From Leucogyrophana mollusca (taxonomy: Eukaryota > Basidiomycota > Agaricomycetes > Boletales), in assembly GCA_021014945.1 (NCBI GenBank), contig MU266493.1:1-63122 (forward strand): a DNA stretch of 63,122 nucleotides. Direction: 5' to 3'. The translations under genes and the position numbers were made by a program. Below, in pieces: positions 1 through 10,524 of this stretch; position 1 is the first letter of the stretch, and every line of letters begins with the position of its first letter. A model generated the notes under the pieces. That model did not search any database, had not been told where the DNA came from, and saw only the letters and a program-made list of their open reading frames with translations.

Positions 1-204
1 GTGGGCTTGATGACCCTCTTTGAGAACATGGTAGGACTTTAGTGCGGAAATGAAGGCTGGATTAGGCAATTTGGTTACGACAGTAGATTAAGGTTTTTGA
101 TGTAATGTACAGTTACAATAGCCGGCTGCCAGGTAACCACATACCTCTGCCACAGCTGGATATGTGGGGCTAGGGTCCACGGGTCACAGGTACCTGTCGG
201 AGCC

Positions 205-275
205 ACCCGTACCCATACCCGGGGATACCCATACCCATGACCCCTGGCGGGTTACCCCTACCCATGCCAATCCCT
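205..275. repeat. short imperfect ACCCATACCC-type repeat block
   Basis: The stretch contains several spaced copies of ACCCATACCC, ACCCGTACCC and ACCCCTACCC, mixed with the mirror-like GGGTTACCCC. It looks like a decayed minisatellite. There is no array of regular period, and it is not a telomere repeat (TTAGGG). Confidence 0.4.
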
Positions 276-841
276 AACCTTTGCAGCTGCAGCATTGCTA
301 GCAAAGATCTTCTAAGACTCAAGTTGAAAAGATTCAATACACACATGGCAGAGATGTGGCACTTACAGCTGTGCCTTGCTATCTCTTGAGTCCAGCATTC
401 TTCCTGTGTTTAGATCACCAATGAGCATTATGCCAAGAAGGGAGAACAAAGCACTCACGCTTGTGTAAGTGCACCCTTGGCTTTTTCATCCAAGGCTGCA
501 ATGCTATATATATGCATCAGTATGGGGAAGGGATGTGAGGTTAGGCTGAATATCACCCAGCCTGGACATTGGCATCAGTGTTGGGATGCCTCATGAGATC
601 TATGGCCTCTTGAGCTAAAGCTGATTTGGAGGCACGATCCCTAGTGGGGTCCATGCCTGTTGTTTTAGGGCCTTCAATGGCAGGCTTCAGATTGTGGGTC
701 AAATTCTGTCCTCAAGCCATGGTAATAATAAGATAAGGATGGCCAATTGTGTTAACGTGACTGTCAGTGCGCGCCAGGGGTCAAAGGAGGAATTAAGACC
801 ACAATGGACACAGGGGATGGTTCTTGTTACCCATGGGCCGT

Positions 842-1027
842 CTTTCACTCAGGTGTGCACATCAGGAATTGTTGCACTACCATCAAGCTAATGGTCAACT
901 CTAGATCTAACAAATGATTTTATCACCTGACCCACTTTCACTCAGGTGTGCACATCGGGAATTGTTGCACTACCATCAAACTAATGGTCAACTCTAGATC
1001 TAACAAATGATTTTATCACCCGACCCA
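842..1027. repeat. 93-bp perfect-register tandem duplication (2 copies)
   Basis: Copy 1 runs 842-934 and copy 2 runs 935-1027, head to tail with a 93-bp period. By eye they differ only at a few positions, all transitions (for example CATCAGG/CATCGGG, CAAGCTAA/CAAACTAA, CACCTGACC/CACCCGACC). The unit is non-coding as far as I can see. The low divergence implies a fairly recent duplication. Confidence 0.85.
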
Positions 1028-1459
1028 CAATAATGTAGATGTTTTCAGCTGCGGAGAGGAGGACAGCCAAATTCCATGCTACTGACTGTACATCACCCCG
1101 AACGGTAGTTGTAATGTACCAATGTTTTAAAACAAAGTCAGGTCTTTGGATCAGACATCAACGAAAGCGGCCCAAGTTCACGCGGCAGCGAGCCTATAGA
1201 TGAGCCAGGACAACCCGGGTGCCGGGTGCCGGGTTCAAAAAAGGGCATCGGATACCACTTCGCGCTCGACTTGAGCAGCGGCTCGCTCTCAACTACATGA
1301 TCAGAAATCGATCACAGTAATAATCGTTTGGCGGGTGTCCTCAACCAGCAGCACGAATTTATTTACTCCTTACAACTTCGAAAGACTCCCAGTTGTGCCC
1401 GAGCCCTTTCGTGGAGGTAGTATTCGTCTCTCTCCTCTCGCCTCCGCGCATCGAATGAA

Positions 1460-1822
1460 CTAAGGGATTATGCTGAGGGTCTTATTGCTGAAAGGCCGCG
1501 AATCACACTTACGGAGACCCTGACATCCCGTCCGGGAATAAAGAACCAGTGCGTACGAGCTGTCTTTCGTGGAAAAAACGAAGGAGTTCAGCTTATTGGA
1601 GACACCAGCGGGGAACGGTGTGCATTTGTAATGTCCGCCCTTGGACAAGGTGCCGTAGTAGTGTCCGTACGGTGTCGGACCTAAGTACCCGCAGTTGTAT
1701 GTGCCGTATGCCTTCAAATCCCAGCCACTGGGGTTCGAGTATGGGGGACATTTATCGCCGGCGACTGCAGTGGCCGCGATGAGAAGGGCAAGGGCGGTAA
1801 CATGCTGGTTAAAAAACATCAT
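1460..1822 (-). CDS. small secreted cysteine-containing protein, crystallin-like
   Basis: A 120-residue product with a clear signal peptide (hydrophobic ALALLIAATAVAG, cleavage near residue 22) followed by a small domain rich in Tyr and Gly. Cysteines fall at 25, 44, 67, 100 and 106. The segment near 78-102, with SFVF followed by ALVLYSRTGCQG, resembles the strand pattern of beta/gamma-crystallin-like fungal secreted proteins; that is an analogy, not a firm assignment. The 3' end is uncertain. A good donor (GTAAGT, first base at 1512) sits right after the GCQGL codons, with acceptor-like CAG and TTAG downstream, so the last ~16 residues may be replaced by a spliced exon. Extracellular; role unknown. 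Confidence 0.6.
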   Translation of the reverse strand: MMFFNQHVTALALLIAATAVAGDKCPPYSNPSGWDLKAYGTYNCGYLGPTPYGHYYGTLSKGGHYKCTPFPAGVSNKLNSFVFSTKDSSYALVLYSRTGCQGLRKCDSRPFSNKTLSIIP

Positions 1823-2517
1823 GCTCTGTTAGGTCAGTGCACGCGCAGAAACAATGAGGTAGTTGATGCTGACTGGCGCTATGGAGGCTTGCGGAGGGTG
1901 TCTTGGCTTAGCGGGGTCGGATATGCTGCGAATTCAGCAAGATTCAGCACCATTAAATATCCTCAGGTGTCCTGTCATATTGTCATGAAATTATCGGCGT
2001 CGACACGCTGACATCCCGAACCCCAAGCCTGTGCTCTTCGACGGATTGGGTTTCGGAGGCCGCGGGCAAGCAACGCGATTTGGGCGTTCAGTGAGATTGC
2101 TCGTCAACAGCTGTCAGTCAGAGTCTGAGACCTTTTTGACAGCTCCTAGGCCCTGGAGTGGTACAGGCTAGGATACCACGCCTTTGTTGGAGAAGACTCA
2201 GCATTATAAGCGACAACTCAGTAAGGAAAGGTAAACATTTAGTGGGGTATGGGCTGGGGTGTGATCAAGACCTAGGATCACGACGGTCTCCCTAGTCGGC
2301 CGTGAAAGGCCGTGAGCCACTGAAGTCAACACTGGCGGCGTCGCCGCTGGGTCTGGAATATGACATTTGTAAACAGCACAGTTTGATGGTACTGATGGTA
2401 CGTCATTGACGCGAGCGCACAGCCAAAGGTACACGGCACGAAAGATCTGTGCGGGTCACGCACGTTTGGTTGACTGTTTGCAAGGCACCTGAGAGGTGGC
2501 GCCAATGATGGCCAACC
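1823..2517. other. intergenic, nothing recognised
   Basis: About 0.7 kb between the small secreted protein gene and the 3' end of the RPC8 gene. Only short frames without domain content on either strand. The right part is presumably the 3' untranslated region of RPC8, and the left part the promoter of the secreted protein gene. Confidence 0.5.
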
Positions 2518-3465
2518 TCAGCCCTCGTCCATGGCATCCCCATCTGGCTGTGCGCTCTTCCACCACGGGACGGGCCCAAGTCCTTGCTCCGCAATCGAGC
2601 ACTGTTAATTTTAATTAGCACGTATTTGTGGTCGAGGTGGTTCAAAGGCTTACGATGATACTATACGGTGCCCTACGAGCTTCACGCTTTACAGCAACGC
2701 CCTCCGCCGCTTTTGGTGGACCAGGCTCGTCGTCGTAGAATTCGTCCGCTTCAATACGGATCCGGACTACTTCGCCTTGATCGACATACATTCGATCAGT
2801 GGTGGCAGACTCGAGTAGCTCGTGTGTAGTCGTTGCTTCGGAGTCGGGAAGCCAGAAATGGGCTCTTTCGTTGGGATCGCTGAGTGGGGGGGAACGCATA
2901 TTAGAGCTGGATTGAACCGAGACGAAAGTATGCGCACAATGCTGAGGGCTGAGGCAGGTACGCTAATGGGACATACATGTCATCGAAAAATCCTACAGTC
3001 ACTACCTTGTTATCATGAGGGCTCAGCGACCCAGAAAGAAGCCCGAATCATGAGAACGTACATCGGATGCCTTCCTCGTCAGAAGATTTGACTTTTGCGA
3101 GGATGACCTCAGACGCAAACGGTCGGAACACGACCATGCGGAATATCACTGAGCATAATATGCATAACGTCGATTAGCTGGCTGCAGAGGTCGCAAGCCC
3201 ATACCTTTGTACCACAAACACCCGTCCCCGTACCTCACCTTGCCCTCTCCAGCCTCTGCTAGGTCAAAGACGCAGATGCATAGTCCGACATTGTGAAGTA
3301 CTCTGTTGGCGTATTTTTTGTTGATTTCCGAAATTAATGCTTGTTCCGGCGGTGCACCAAAGTTTGCGGGCAAGACGGGAATGGTGTCCTGTTCGTATGT
3401 GAGCGCATATCCAATCGATTTTTCTGGCATGCATGGCTGACCTTGATGATAGAAAGAACAAACAT
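2518..3465 (-). CDS. RPC25: DNA-directed RNA polymerase III subunit RPC8 (Rpc25), 222 aa
   Basis: Rpb7-family stalk subunit of RNA polymerase III, needed for initiation on tRNA and 5S genes; nuclear. Six exons give an unbroken frame: 3442-3465, 3205-3388, 3062-3148, 2938-3001, 2654-2879 and 2518-2601. All introns are 51-60 nt with GT-AG ends. The N-terminus reads MFVLSIIK then DTIPVLPANFG; the SHS2-like half has EINKKYANRVLHNVGLCIC and GEGKVRYGDG; the OB-fold half has VGFFDDMYVP, then NERAHFWLP, APYSII and the C-terminal GLGPVPWW. These match the family from end to end and the length is normal. The 24-nt first exon was chosen because it restores the conserved MF-L start, which is missing if translation begins inside the second exon. 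It shares a 195-bp divergent promoter with the carrier gene. Confidence 0.95.
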
Positions 3466-3660
3466 TTTGTCATGATGGCTCACAAATTGCAAGTCAGGGC
3501 TATCCTATTTATTTATCTGACTTATCTTAGACTTATCTACGTAATCCACTTACGCACGCGAAAAATTCCTCGGCACACCCCTCTATTCCGGACCCGTTTT
3601 CGTTCCTCCTTCCCCAACCTCCCTCTTCATTTTGCTCTTGCGGACGATTTCAGTGCTCTT
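3466..3660. promoter_or_regulatory. 195-bp divergent promoter between RPC8 and the carrier gene
   Basis: The start codons of the RPC8 gene (minus) and of the mitochondrial carrier gene (plus) lie only 195 bp apart, so both promoters and 5' leaders must fit here. The right half is rich in pyrimidines (TTCCCCAACCTCCCTCTTC), as is common just upstream of fungal starts. No single factor site can be named. Confidence 0.6.
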
Positions 3661-4875
3661 ATGTCTAATACACCGTCCACTTCGACTAGCTTGCTTCCTG
3701 CTAAGTCATGGCAGCATTTTGTTGCTGGAGGGTGCGCATATCGGCTTGTTTTCTTCACTGCTACAAACTAACAGTTTCATGCGCGGAATTGCAACGATCA
3801 GTCTGGGCGGGATGTGTGGCGCAATTGTCACAAGCCCATTCGATGTTGTAAAAACGCGGCTACAATCCAGTCTATTCAGGGAGAAGCATACATCTATCGG
3901 TGTAATAGGTGGAGGTGTTGCAACACTTCCACAGCGCTCTGGAGGTCTGCTTTGGAATTTTGTAGAGACGGGGCACATCCTTCGGTGAGCGGGGTAATAT
4001 CCTTCCTCAAAAACTTGACCGATCACGCATTTGTTCAAGTGACATATACCGCGACGAATCCCCAAGAGCCCTTTTCAAAGGTCTTGGCCCTACCCTAGTT
4101 GGTGTTATACCAGCGCGTTCGATCAACTTCTTCACCTACGGAAACGGCAAGCAAATCATTGCCAATAACTTCAACCATGGGCAGGAGAACTCCTACGTGC
4201 ACCTCGCTGCTGCTGCAATAGCAGGGATAGCAACAGGAACCGCGACTAATCCTATATGGGTGGTCAAGACGCGACTACAACTCACCGCGTCAGATCGGCG
4301 ACAGGCACCCTCACTTGCGCCCGTTACAGGCGCGGGGAATGTTACAACCCGGCCGACACGCCCACTAGGCGGTAGTTACGCCATGATAAAACACATCTTC
4401 CGAGAGGAAGGTGTTCGCGGGTTCTACAAGGGGCTTAGTGCAAGCTACTTGGGCGTGACGGAAGGGACTATCCAATGGGTTCTTTATGAACGCTTAAAGC
4501 GTTTATCTGCTGATACGCAAGGGAGGGGCGGCCTTACGGAGTGGTTTGGGATGCTTGGCAGCGCAGGTACAGCCAAATGCGTAGCCAGTCTCATCACATA
4601 CCCACACGAGGTGCGTATTCGCTCGCAATGTTAACTGGGTGAAGGTGGACTGACAATGTATGGAACAGGTGCTACGGACGCGCTTACGCCAACCGAGCGT
4701 GAACGGTGTCGTCAAGTATACGGGCCTTTGGCAGACTCTTCGCCTCGTCATTGCTGAGGAGGGTGCACGTTCGCTATATGGAGGCCTGAGTGCACATTTA
4801 ATGCGCGTTGTACCCAACGCTGCAGTGATGTACTCGATATACGAAGGCATCCTGCGGTGGGGTAAAGACAGCTGA
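3661..4875 (+). CDS. RIM2: mitochondrial pyrimidine nucleotide carrier, RIM2/SLC25A33-36 type, 343 aa
   Basis: Inner-membrane carrier of the SLC25 family that would exchange pyrimidine nucleotides with the matrix. Exons 3661-3731, 3802-3984, 4040-4610 and 4669-4875 join in frame. The three carrier repeats each keep the signature: SPFDVVKTRLQ, NPIWVVKTRLQ and YPHEVLRTRLR. Trp instead of an acid in the second signature, and PHEV(L/I)RTRLR in the third, are typical of Rim2/SLC25A33/A36 proteins rather than ADP/ATP carriers. GLGPTLVGVIPARSINFFTYG also fits that subgroup. The protein is short at the N-terminus (MSNTPSTS) and lacks a presequence, as usual. A folate/FAD carrier (SLC25A32-like) is the main alternative. 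Confidence 0.92.
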
Positions 4876-5147
4876 GGTCCACAGACGTCAAGACGTATGT
4901 TGCTCTCGATATGGCTGATTGCTTTGCTCTGGTTTATAGAGATATATTATACGTTATGTCTATTCTACCTATTAGTTACCCTTCTCCGTTTTCACATCGC
5001 ACTTATCTACGTCGAAAAGTACGCGTACACCGCTCATCCTCATCCCGACACATATATGTACACTAGTCAATCATTATTCCCCGCTCAAGCTACTCCATAC
5101 CCAGGATCCTTTTTCCCTAATTGATTAGTTTGTATCAAGCAAAAGTT

Positions 5148-7166
5148 CTAAGCACAGGGTGGGGTGCTCTCGACCACATGGCCGATACGCATCACCAAGT
5201 CGTCGCAGCCCCACTGCCCGATGACACTCACGCCAACCGGCCATCCATCTGCACCGTAGCCTGCGGGGACGCTCAGTGCTGGAAGGCCAGCGAGTGAGGC
5301 AGGTACCGTCAGGATATCTTGCAGATAAGTGTCAAGTCCAGAGGCAGCCGCCGGACTTGATTCGCCAAGGCCGTCATTGTGGCTTGCCCTGCCGAGATCA
5401 CCGCCTCGAAGAAGCGGTGGCGCCGTCCGGATTGCAGAGGGATGGAGGAGGACGTCTACTCCGCTTATTCGTGGTGTCGCTGTTGGTGGTGAAGAGAGAA
5501 CGTGAGGGGCACGGAACACGGCGTTGAAGTCCGACCTTATGAGTTTGCGCACGCGCTGTGCTTGCAGAAAGTAATTATCAAATGCGCTGCCGAGTGGCTT
5601 AATCAGGTACTCGCTGGGGACGGGGGAGCTTACTTACTCGGCAGTCAATGCGTACGTCCCAAGTAATACGCGTTTTTGGACCTCGCTCCCAAAGTTAGTG
5701 GAACGGGTGCGAGCATAGACAGCTCCCGGTCTGCTCTTATCAGCCCCGGGTGGTAGGCTTGTGCGACTTCCTGACGTGTGGAAGTATGTCTCAGCGCAGG
5801 GGGTTGAGAAATGCAACAGACACCAACCAAACTGTATCCCATCGTACCGAGCTAGGTTGCTCGAAGCTTCGGCACTGGCAATAACGTAATACGCGCTGAG
5901 GGCGTAGGGCGTTGATGGCAGAGATACGGGCACGACGGAGGCACCCAGGGAATGCAGGCGCTTGATGACGCGCCGCAAGGAATCAAGGATCGTGGAATCT
6001 AACTCGGCAGGGAAATACTCCTGTTCGATAAATTTCAGGTAGGCGTAGATATCACGGCGCACAAGACTTTCCTGAGGAATACCAATGCGCAAGCCGGAGA
6101 GATTTGGTTCTGCCTCTTCAAAATCAAAAGACTGGATACGATCCCTAGCTGCTGTAGATGCTTTGTCTCTGCTCTCTGTAGTAGCGCTGGTGGGATCTTT
6201 GGGGTCAAAGATAGACACGGCGTCTTCGAGTGCGGATCGTTAACAAGACAAAACGATGGCACAACACAAACTCACCGTATACAGTCTTGACTGTGTCGAC
6301 GTTCTTCCCGAGGATGCCAACACAGTCTAAACTGTCAGCATATGATATAACCCCCCACCTGGGAATATCGACGTCAGTGTGTTAGATAGGGCATACGCTC
6401 AGAGCACTACCTGCTTATGAGGCCGTAAGAAGGTTTCAGTCCCACCACTCCGCAATACGAAGCCGGTAGGCGGATGGAGCCCCCAGTGTCCGTACCCAGG
6501 GCACTGTCCTTATTACCGTCGAGAAAATAGAGGCAAAGCAATGATCTAAGCTTACGCGTCACACATGCTAGCGGCGACGGCCGCGGCACTCCCACCTGAG
6601 CTGCCTCCCGCCGACCTACGCTCGCGTTCAGCCCAAGGTACGGCAGCTGCACTAGCTACTTGATGCGGGTTGATAACAGGGTCGTGAATCGAATTGACGT
6701 TCAAAGAGCTGAATACCTTCCATGAAGGCGAATCAAGGAACTAAGGATTCAGAGCACATACCCCATCCCAAACTCATCGCAATTCGTCTTTCCGACAATA
6801 TCGGCGCCCGCGATCCGCAAAAGGTTTACCACAGTTGCGTCAAATGGCGGGACGAACCCTGTTGAATCTGTTAGCCTGGCTTGCGAAAACCGGGGAGAAC
6901 CTACCACGAAGCATATTCGAGGAGCACGTGGCAGGCATGGAAGCAGTACATATATTGTCCTTCACGGCTATCGCAAGGTTGCCCACACGAGAACTTTCCG
7001 GGCGCTCGGAAGCAGGACGGTTCGAGATGGATACCAATGCGTTCACACTCGTGTTTCTCCCTTCGAAAACATGTTCCCAGGGGGACTCAGTCGATAGTGC
7101 CGCATTTGTTTTGAAAAGACGCGACCTGCTGAATGCCTTGGCCGCGTTTGGTTGGCGAAGAGGCAT
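5148..7166 (-). CDS. HER2: mitochondrial glutamyl-tRNA(Gln) amidotransferase subunit A (GatA/HER2), 570 aa
   Basis: Amidase-signature subunit that frees ammonia from glutamine to convert Glu-tRNA(Gln) to Gln-tRNA(Gln) in mitochondria. Seven exons: 6905-7166, 6762-6858, 6556-6708, 6411-6503, 6276-6358, 5638-6223 and 5148-5586, in frame throughout. The Ser-cisSer-Lys triad is visible: Lys69 in AVKDNI, the [13 protein letters not shown] stretch near residues 154-166, and Ser180 in [15 protein letters not shown]. Later motifs include [38 protein letters not shown] and [17 protein letters not shown]. The N-terminus is basic and Ser/Ala-rich, as for a mitochondrial presequence. A roughly 12-residue insertion ([14 protein letters not shown]) precedes the amidase signature and looks unusual. 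A plain cytosolic amidase is less likely. Confidence 0.92.
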
Positions 7167-7483
7167 GACCAGGCCGGAATATCCTCTGGCACTCGCTAAT
7201 TTCCAAACTTTGCACTGGTGCGAGTCTTTGTCTCTGTTATGCGGAAGCCTTGAAAATCAACAGGTGCAAACACGAGCAACGAGCTTTGCTAAACAATAAG
7301 TCGCTTATGGAATCCTTCCGAGATAAGATGAACAACAGGAATATGCCTGTGGGGGGTTGATTCTTATCATCGCCGAGCGCCAGCATTCCCCGATATTTAC
7401 GAAGTACACGGTGAGCCTCCATCCCATGTTCGTGGACCCCTGGCTGACGCTGCACGGAGGACACGCCCCCAGAGCATTTCAGT
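7167..7483. promoter_or_regulatory. divergent promoter between GatA and the MYND-finger gene
   Basis: A 317-bp region between two start codons facing away from each other. It must hold both promoters and leaders. I recognise no specific binding site. Confidence 0.5.
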
Positions 7484-9704
7484 ATGGATATGCAGCAAAG
7501 GCGTGCAATACGATTGCTATCGAATCCCCTTCGAGTGAGCTATTGCCAGTACATATGAACATAACATTATTTATGACTTACTCGCCCATCGATCATTCAG
7601 GATCGTGCTAGCAAGGCTATCCATGGCTCGGCCAGAGATGTCCAGATGTTGTGTACCTCTCTGTCTTCTGCAACGACTCCATCCGACTACAATACCATCC
7701 TCCCAATCTTCTTACTCCATCTCGACCCAGCAGCCATCCCTTTGCAGGTCAACCAGGAATCGGCAGAGGTCATTATGCGCGCCAAGTGGGCACTGTCTGG
7801 AATCCTGAAAGTGTCAACTGACGACAACACTCGCACCTTTGGGAAAGGGAGCACGGCCCAGATTGTGGGCTCGAAGTGGGACACACTCTTCCCGTGGATG
7901 CGGTTCCTTCACGAGCACTTCGTCAGAGGCTCGACACAACTTTGTGAGCCGTTCGAAGCTCTTTCAATCTCCGGTATCGAGATCGCCAGAATGAATATCA
8001 CGCTACTCTCTTCGGTTTGCAAGAACTCTGAAGTTGCCCGTGCCCATATTTTCAAGTCGGCAGCGGTGGTGAGAATGGTCGTCGATCTATGGGGTGCAAT
8101 CACGGACTCTAAAGAGGGCCACGGTAACCCTGGCGAAGGCTTGGGCCTAATGGGCCCCGAGTCGTCGGTTCGCTCGTCAGCAACAATAGTAATGGCCAAT
8201 TGCGTCGGCATCCAGTCACTGGATCGGTCCAATTTTGACATCATCATCGAGGCCTCTGGAGGATCTCCACGAATGGTCACAACCGCGCTGAAATATCTCC
8301 GCCTCCTCACGAATGATCTTCAGCGAATGCGGATGGGCAATTTGCAGTCGCGCCTTGGTATTGTAGCCACCGCCTTCAGCTTCTCGCACTGCATGACGTT
8401 CCTCTCACGCACCAGCGAAAACGACGCTATCGTGCGCGAGTTGTTTATATCTGCTGGGTCGATACAAAAGGTAATTGCCGTCATGAGCCTCTTGGCTTCA
8501 CGGCTTCTCGTGCGGGCAGGGGACGCAAGCGATGATGACCCGAGGTTGGGGTTGGACTTCCGGCGCGGGATTATCACCAAAGGATATCAATACATCACCC
8601 ACGCAATCAAACACGCGAACGACGGGGTAAATTGTGTCTGCATGGCGTTCGACTCTGGTCTATTGGATGTTATTCTCCAGACCGGAGCTTTCGCGTCCCA
8701 TCGAGGCGATACGCTACCTTTCCAGCGCCAGCACAACGATGACGTTGAACTTGTGCTTGACCATCTCCCTGGCTATCTCGTGTATATGAGAGTGCTGGGT
8801 TCTCTTTCCAATTCACTGGAGAGAATTGCCTCGAACAACACCGCACCCCGCGCCAAGCGGGATGATGCACTGTGGCGTGCCTGGACATACTTCCAGGAGG
8901 TAGCGCAGATACGTCTGGACTTGAAAGCAGATATTGATAGGGTCCACCACCCCCTTTACAGTGGTAGATGCACAGCTATGAATGTAAGTGATCCCATCGC
9001 ACCGTTGCTATTATACTTATGTGGCATTCAATCAGTGCACCGATACGGTTGAAGATCCTCAACTTCAGCGGTGTTCGGGCTGTCTGGCAAACGTGTATTG
9101 CTCGAAAGAATGTCAACGGAGTCATTGGAAGGCGGACCACCGTGAAAACTGTAAAATTCTTCGCGTCGGCCTCAGTACGTCGCCTGTAGCTCTGTGCTAC
9201 CAGCTACTCTGACCAATACTACAGAGACGTCGGTATGCAGGGATATTAGACAAAGTCTACCTCTGATATGTCTGATTGAATCCACCCACTGGGTCCGTCA
9301 TGGCGAGAAACTTGGGAAGTTGATCGACGAAGCCAGGCAGCGCTGGCCACAGGATCGTGACCGCCTCGCGGTGGAGATGGACATGCGAATATTTCCACCC
9401 GCTTTTAGCGTTCACCCTCTAGACCATTATTCGGAAATATTTTCTCATAGCTGCTGGACAAGGGTTATAGGAGCACTGCAACACGAGCAGCGAAGGAGTC
9501 AAAGTAACGTGCTCACAGTTGTGAAGTTCGAGAACGGGAACACCTTGCACACGCTTTTTAGCCCAAGGGTGGGGCTGAAATGGACGTGCAACTGGCCACC
9601 GCCCGAGTTGGAGCACAGTAAGTCTGTAAATAACGTAGTGGCACTGTAAACTGAGCCGTCCTTCGTCAGAATTACGTGGCGAGGCAAGCTTGTGGAGAGC
9701 GTAA
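7484..9704 (+). CDS. MYND-type zinc finger protein, intact paralog 1, 666 aa
   Basis: Five exons (7484-7534, 7601-8983, 9036-9174, 9225-9617, 9670-9704) give an open frame. The long N-terminal part, about 460 residues, looks helical and repeat-like and has no named domain. The MYND finger begins at the end of exon 2 and fills exon 3: RC, then the Cys of CTDTVEDP, then QRCSGCLANVYCSKECQRSHWKADHRENC split across this text, with all Cys and His ligands present. About 150 residues follow. MYND fingers bind short proline-rich peptides; the partner is unknown. The family is expanded in Agaricomycetes. Two damaged paralogs are nearby (10.5-12.4 kb and 43.9-45.3 kb). The short last exon was chosen because paralog 3 ends in the same way (K-I/L-R then an early stop). 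Confidence 0.8.
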
Positions 9705-10524
9705 GGCAACCTTGTACCTCTTGGACTTCGGTGAGAGCCAGAGAAATATCCGCGGTAGATCCGATGGACTGCTACCTATTTTTTGAGGCATTTACATTGG
9801 AGCCTCCACTCTATCCGAAACACGTGAAGACGAATCTCGGCTTCGGCGGTGGCAACCGCTTTTGGGGCAAAGGCAAAGATGGCAGAAATGTGAGATTGGG
9901 CGCATCCGTGGCTTCGCCGGGATACGGCGAGGAGGCTCGAGCAGAATCAGAAGATTATAGGGTGGCGGTGCGCGAAGATGCTACGATGTGGTGTCAGTAG
10001 CCTGCAGGCTATCAAGACATGAAATCGTAGTCTGTGGTTGCTGGGAACTCAGCAAGACTGTGTCGAGGTTGCCGACATCGCTTGAGTCTAAGGCGTCATA
10101 GATTTTAAAAATACCCACTAATGCCACTGGCAGAAAACTGCGACGGGTGGAACAGGGCGGCACGAGTCTCAGGTAGTATTTGTACTTGTTGCGCAGCAGC
10201 TTCAGAAAAAAACAAATACCAAACATGCAGAAGTTCGAAAACTCATTCAAGCGCCTCCAAATTTGGAGGCGTTATCTCCTACCACCTATGTAGGGTCTTC
10301 ATCAAGTCTTCATTCATAAATTTGAATAATATGCGATTTTTTCAGAAAGAGCCCACGGCCCATGGGCATCAACCTGAGCCAGTCGCTGATTATCGCTTGT
10401 CAATATGTACACCTGTATGTCCCTCGAGCTAGAGAGCAGATCTACTACTAATAGGTCAGTCGACTTTTGGGTTTCGTGGTCAAACCTACTTCTCTTACAG
10501 GACGTATGTTGCAGTACGACAACC
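9705..10524. other. intergenic between MYND gene and its decayed copy
   Basis: No gene supported. It holds the 3' flank of the intact MYND gene and the former promoter of the pseudogene, with a perfect 20-bp palindrome at 10252-10271. Confidence 0.5.
10252..10271. other. perfect 20-bp palindrome
   Basis: CGCCTCCAAATTTGGAGGCG is its own reverse complement. It lies about 255 bp upstream of the degraded start of MYND copy 2. It could be a binding site for a dimeric factor or simply a chance or element-derived hairpin. Confidence 0.7.

Larger units (their letters stand above)
1..1459. other. intergenic left flank, no recognised gene
   Basis: I see no supported gene in this stretch. Open frames are short and show no domain or splice-consistent continuation. 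It holds a GC-rich block of ACCCATACCC-like repeats near 175-280, a 93-bp tandem duplication at 842-1027, and otherwise ordinary AT/GC-mixed sequence. It may be decayed repeat sequence, but I cannot name an element. Confidence 0.5.

Noticed and set aside
205..275. Telomere or subtelomere signal
   Set aside because: The ACCCATACCC-type block is short and irregular, and is not TTAGGG/CCCTAA.
694..891. Short plus-strand frame in the left flank
   Set aside because: No domain, no splice continuation, and it runs into the 93-bp tandem repeat.
5614..5637. 24-nt intron in the GatA gene
   Set aside because: Too short. Using the next acceptor gives a 51-nt intron and restores [14 protein letters not shown], which fits the family.
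9692..10000. 102-codon frame after the MYND gene as an extra exon
   Set aside because: The MYND frame ends at 9704 in a way matched by paralog 3; this frame is shifted and without known motifs.
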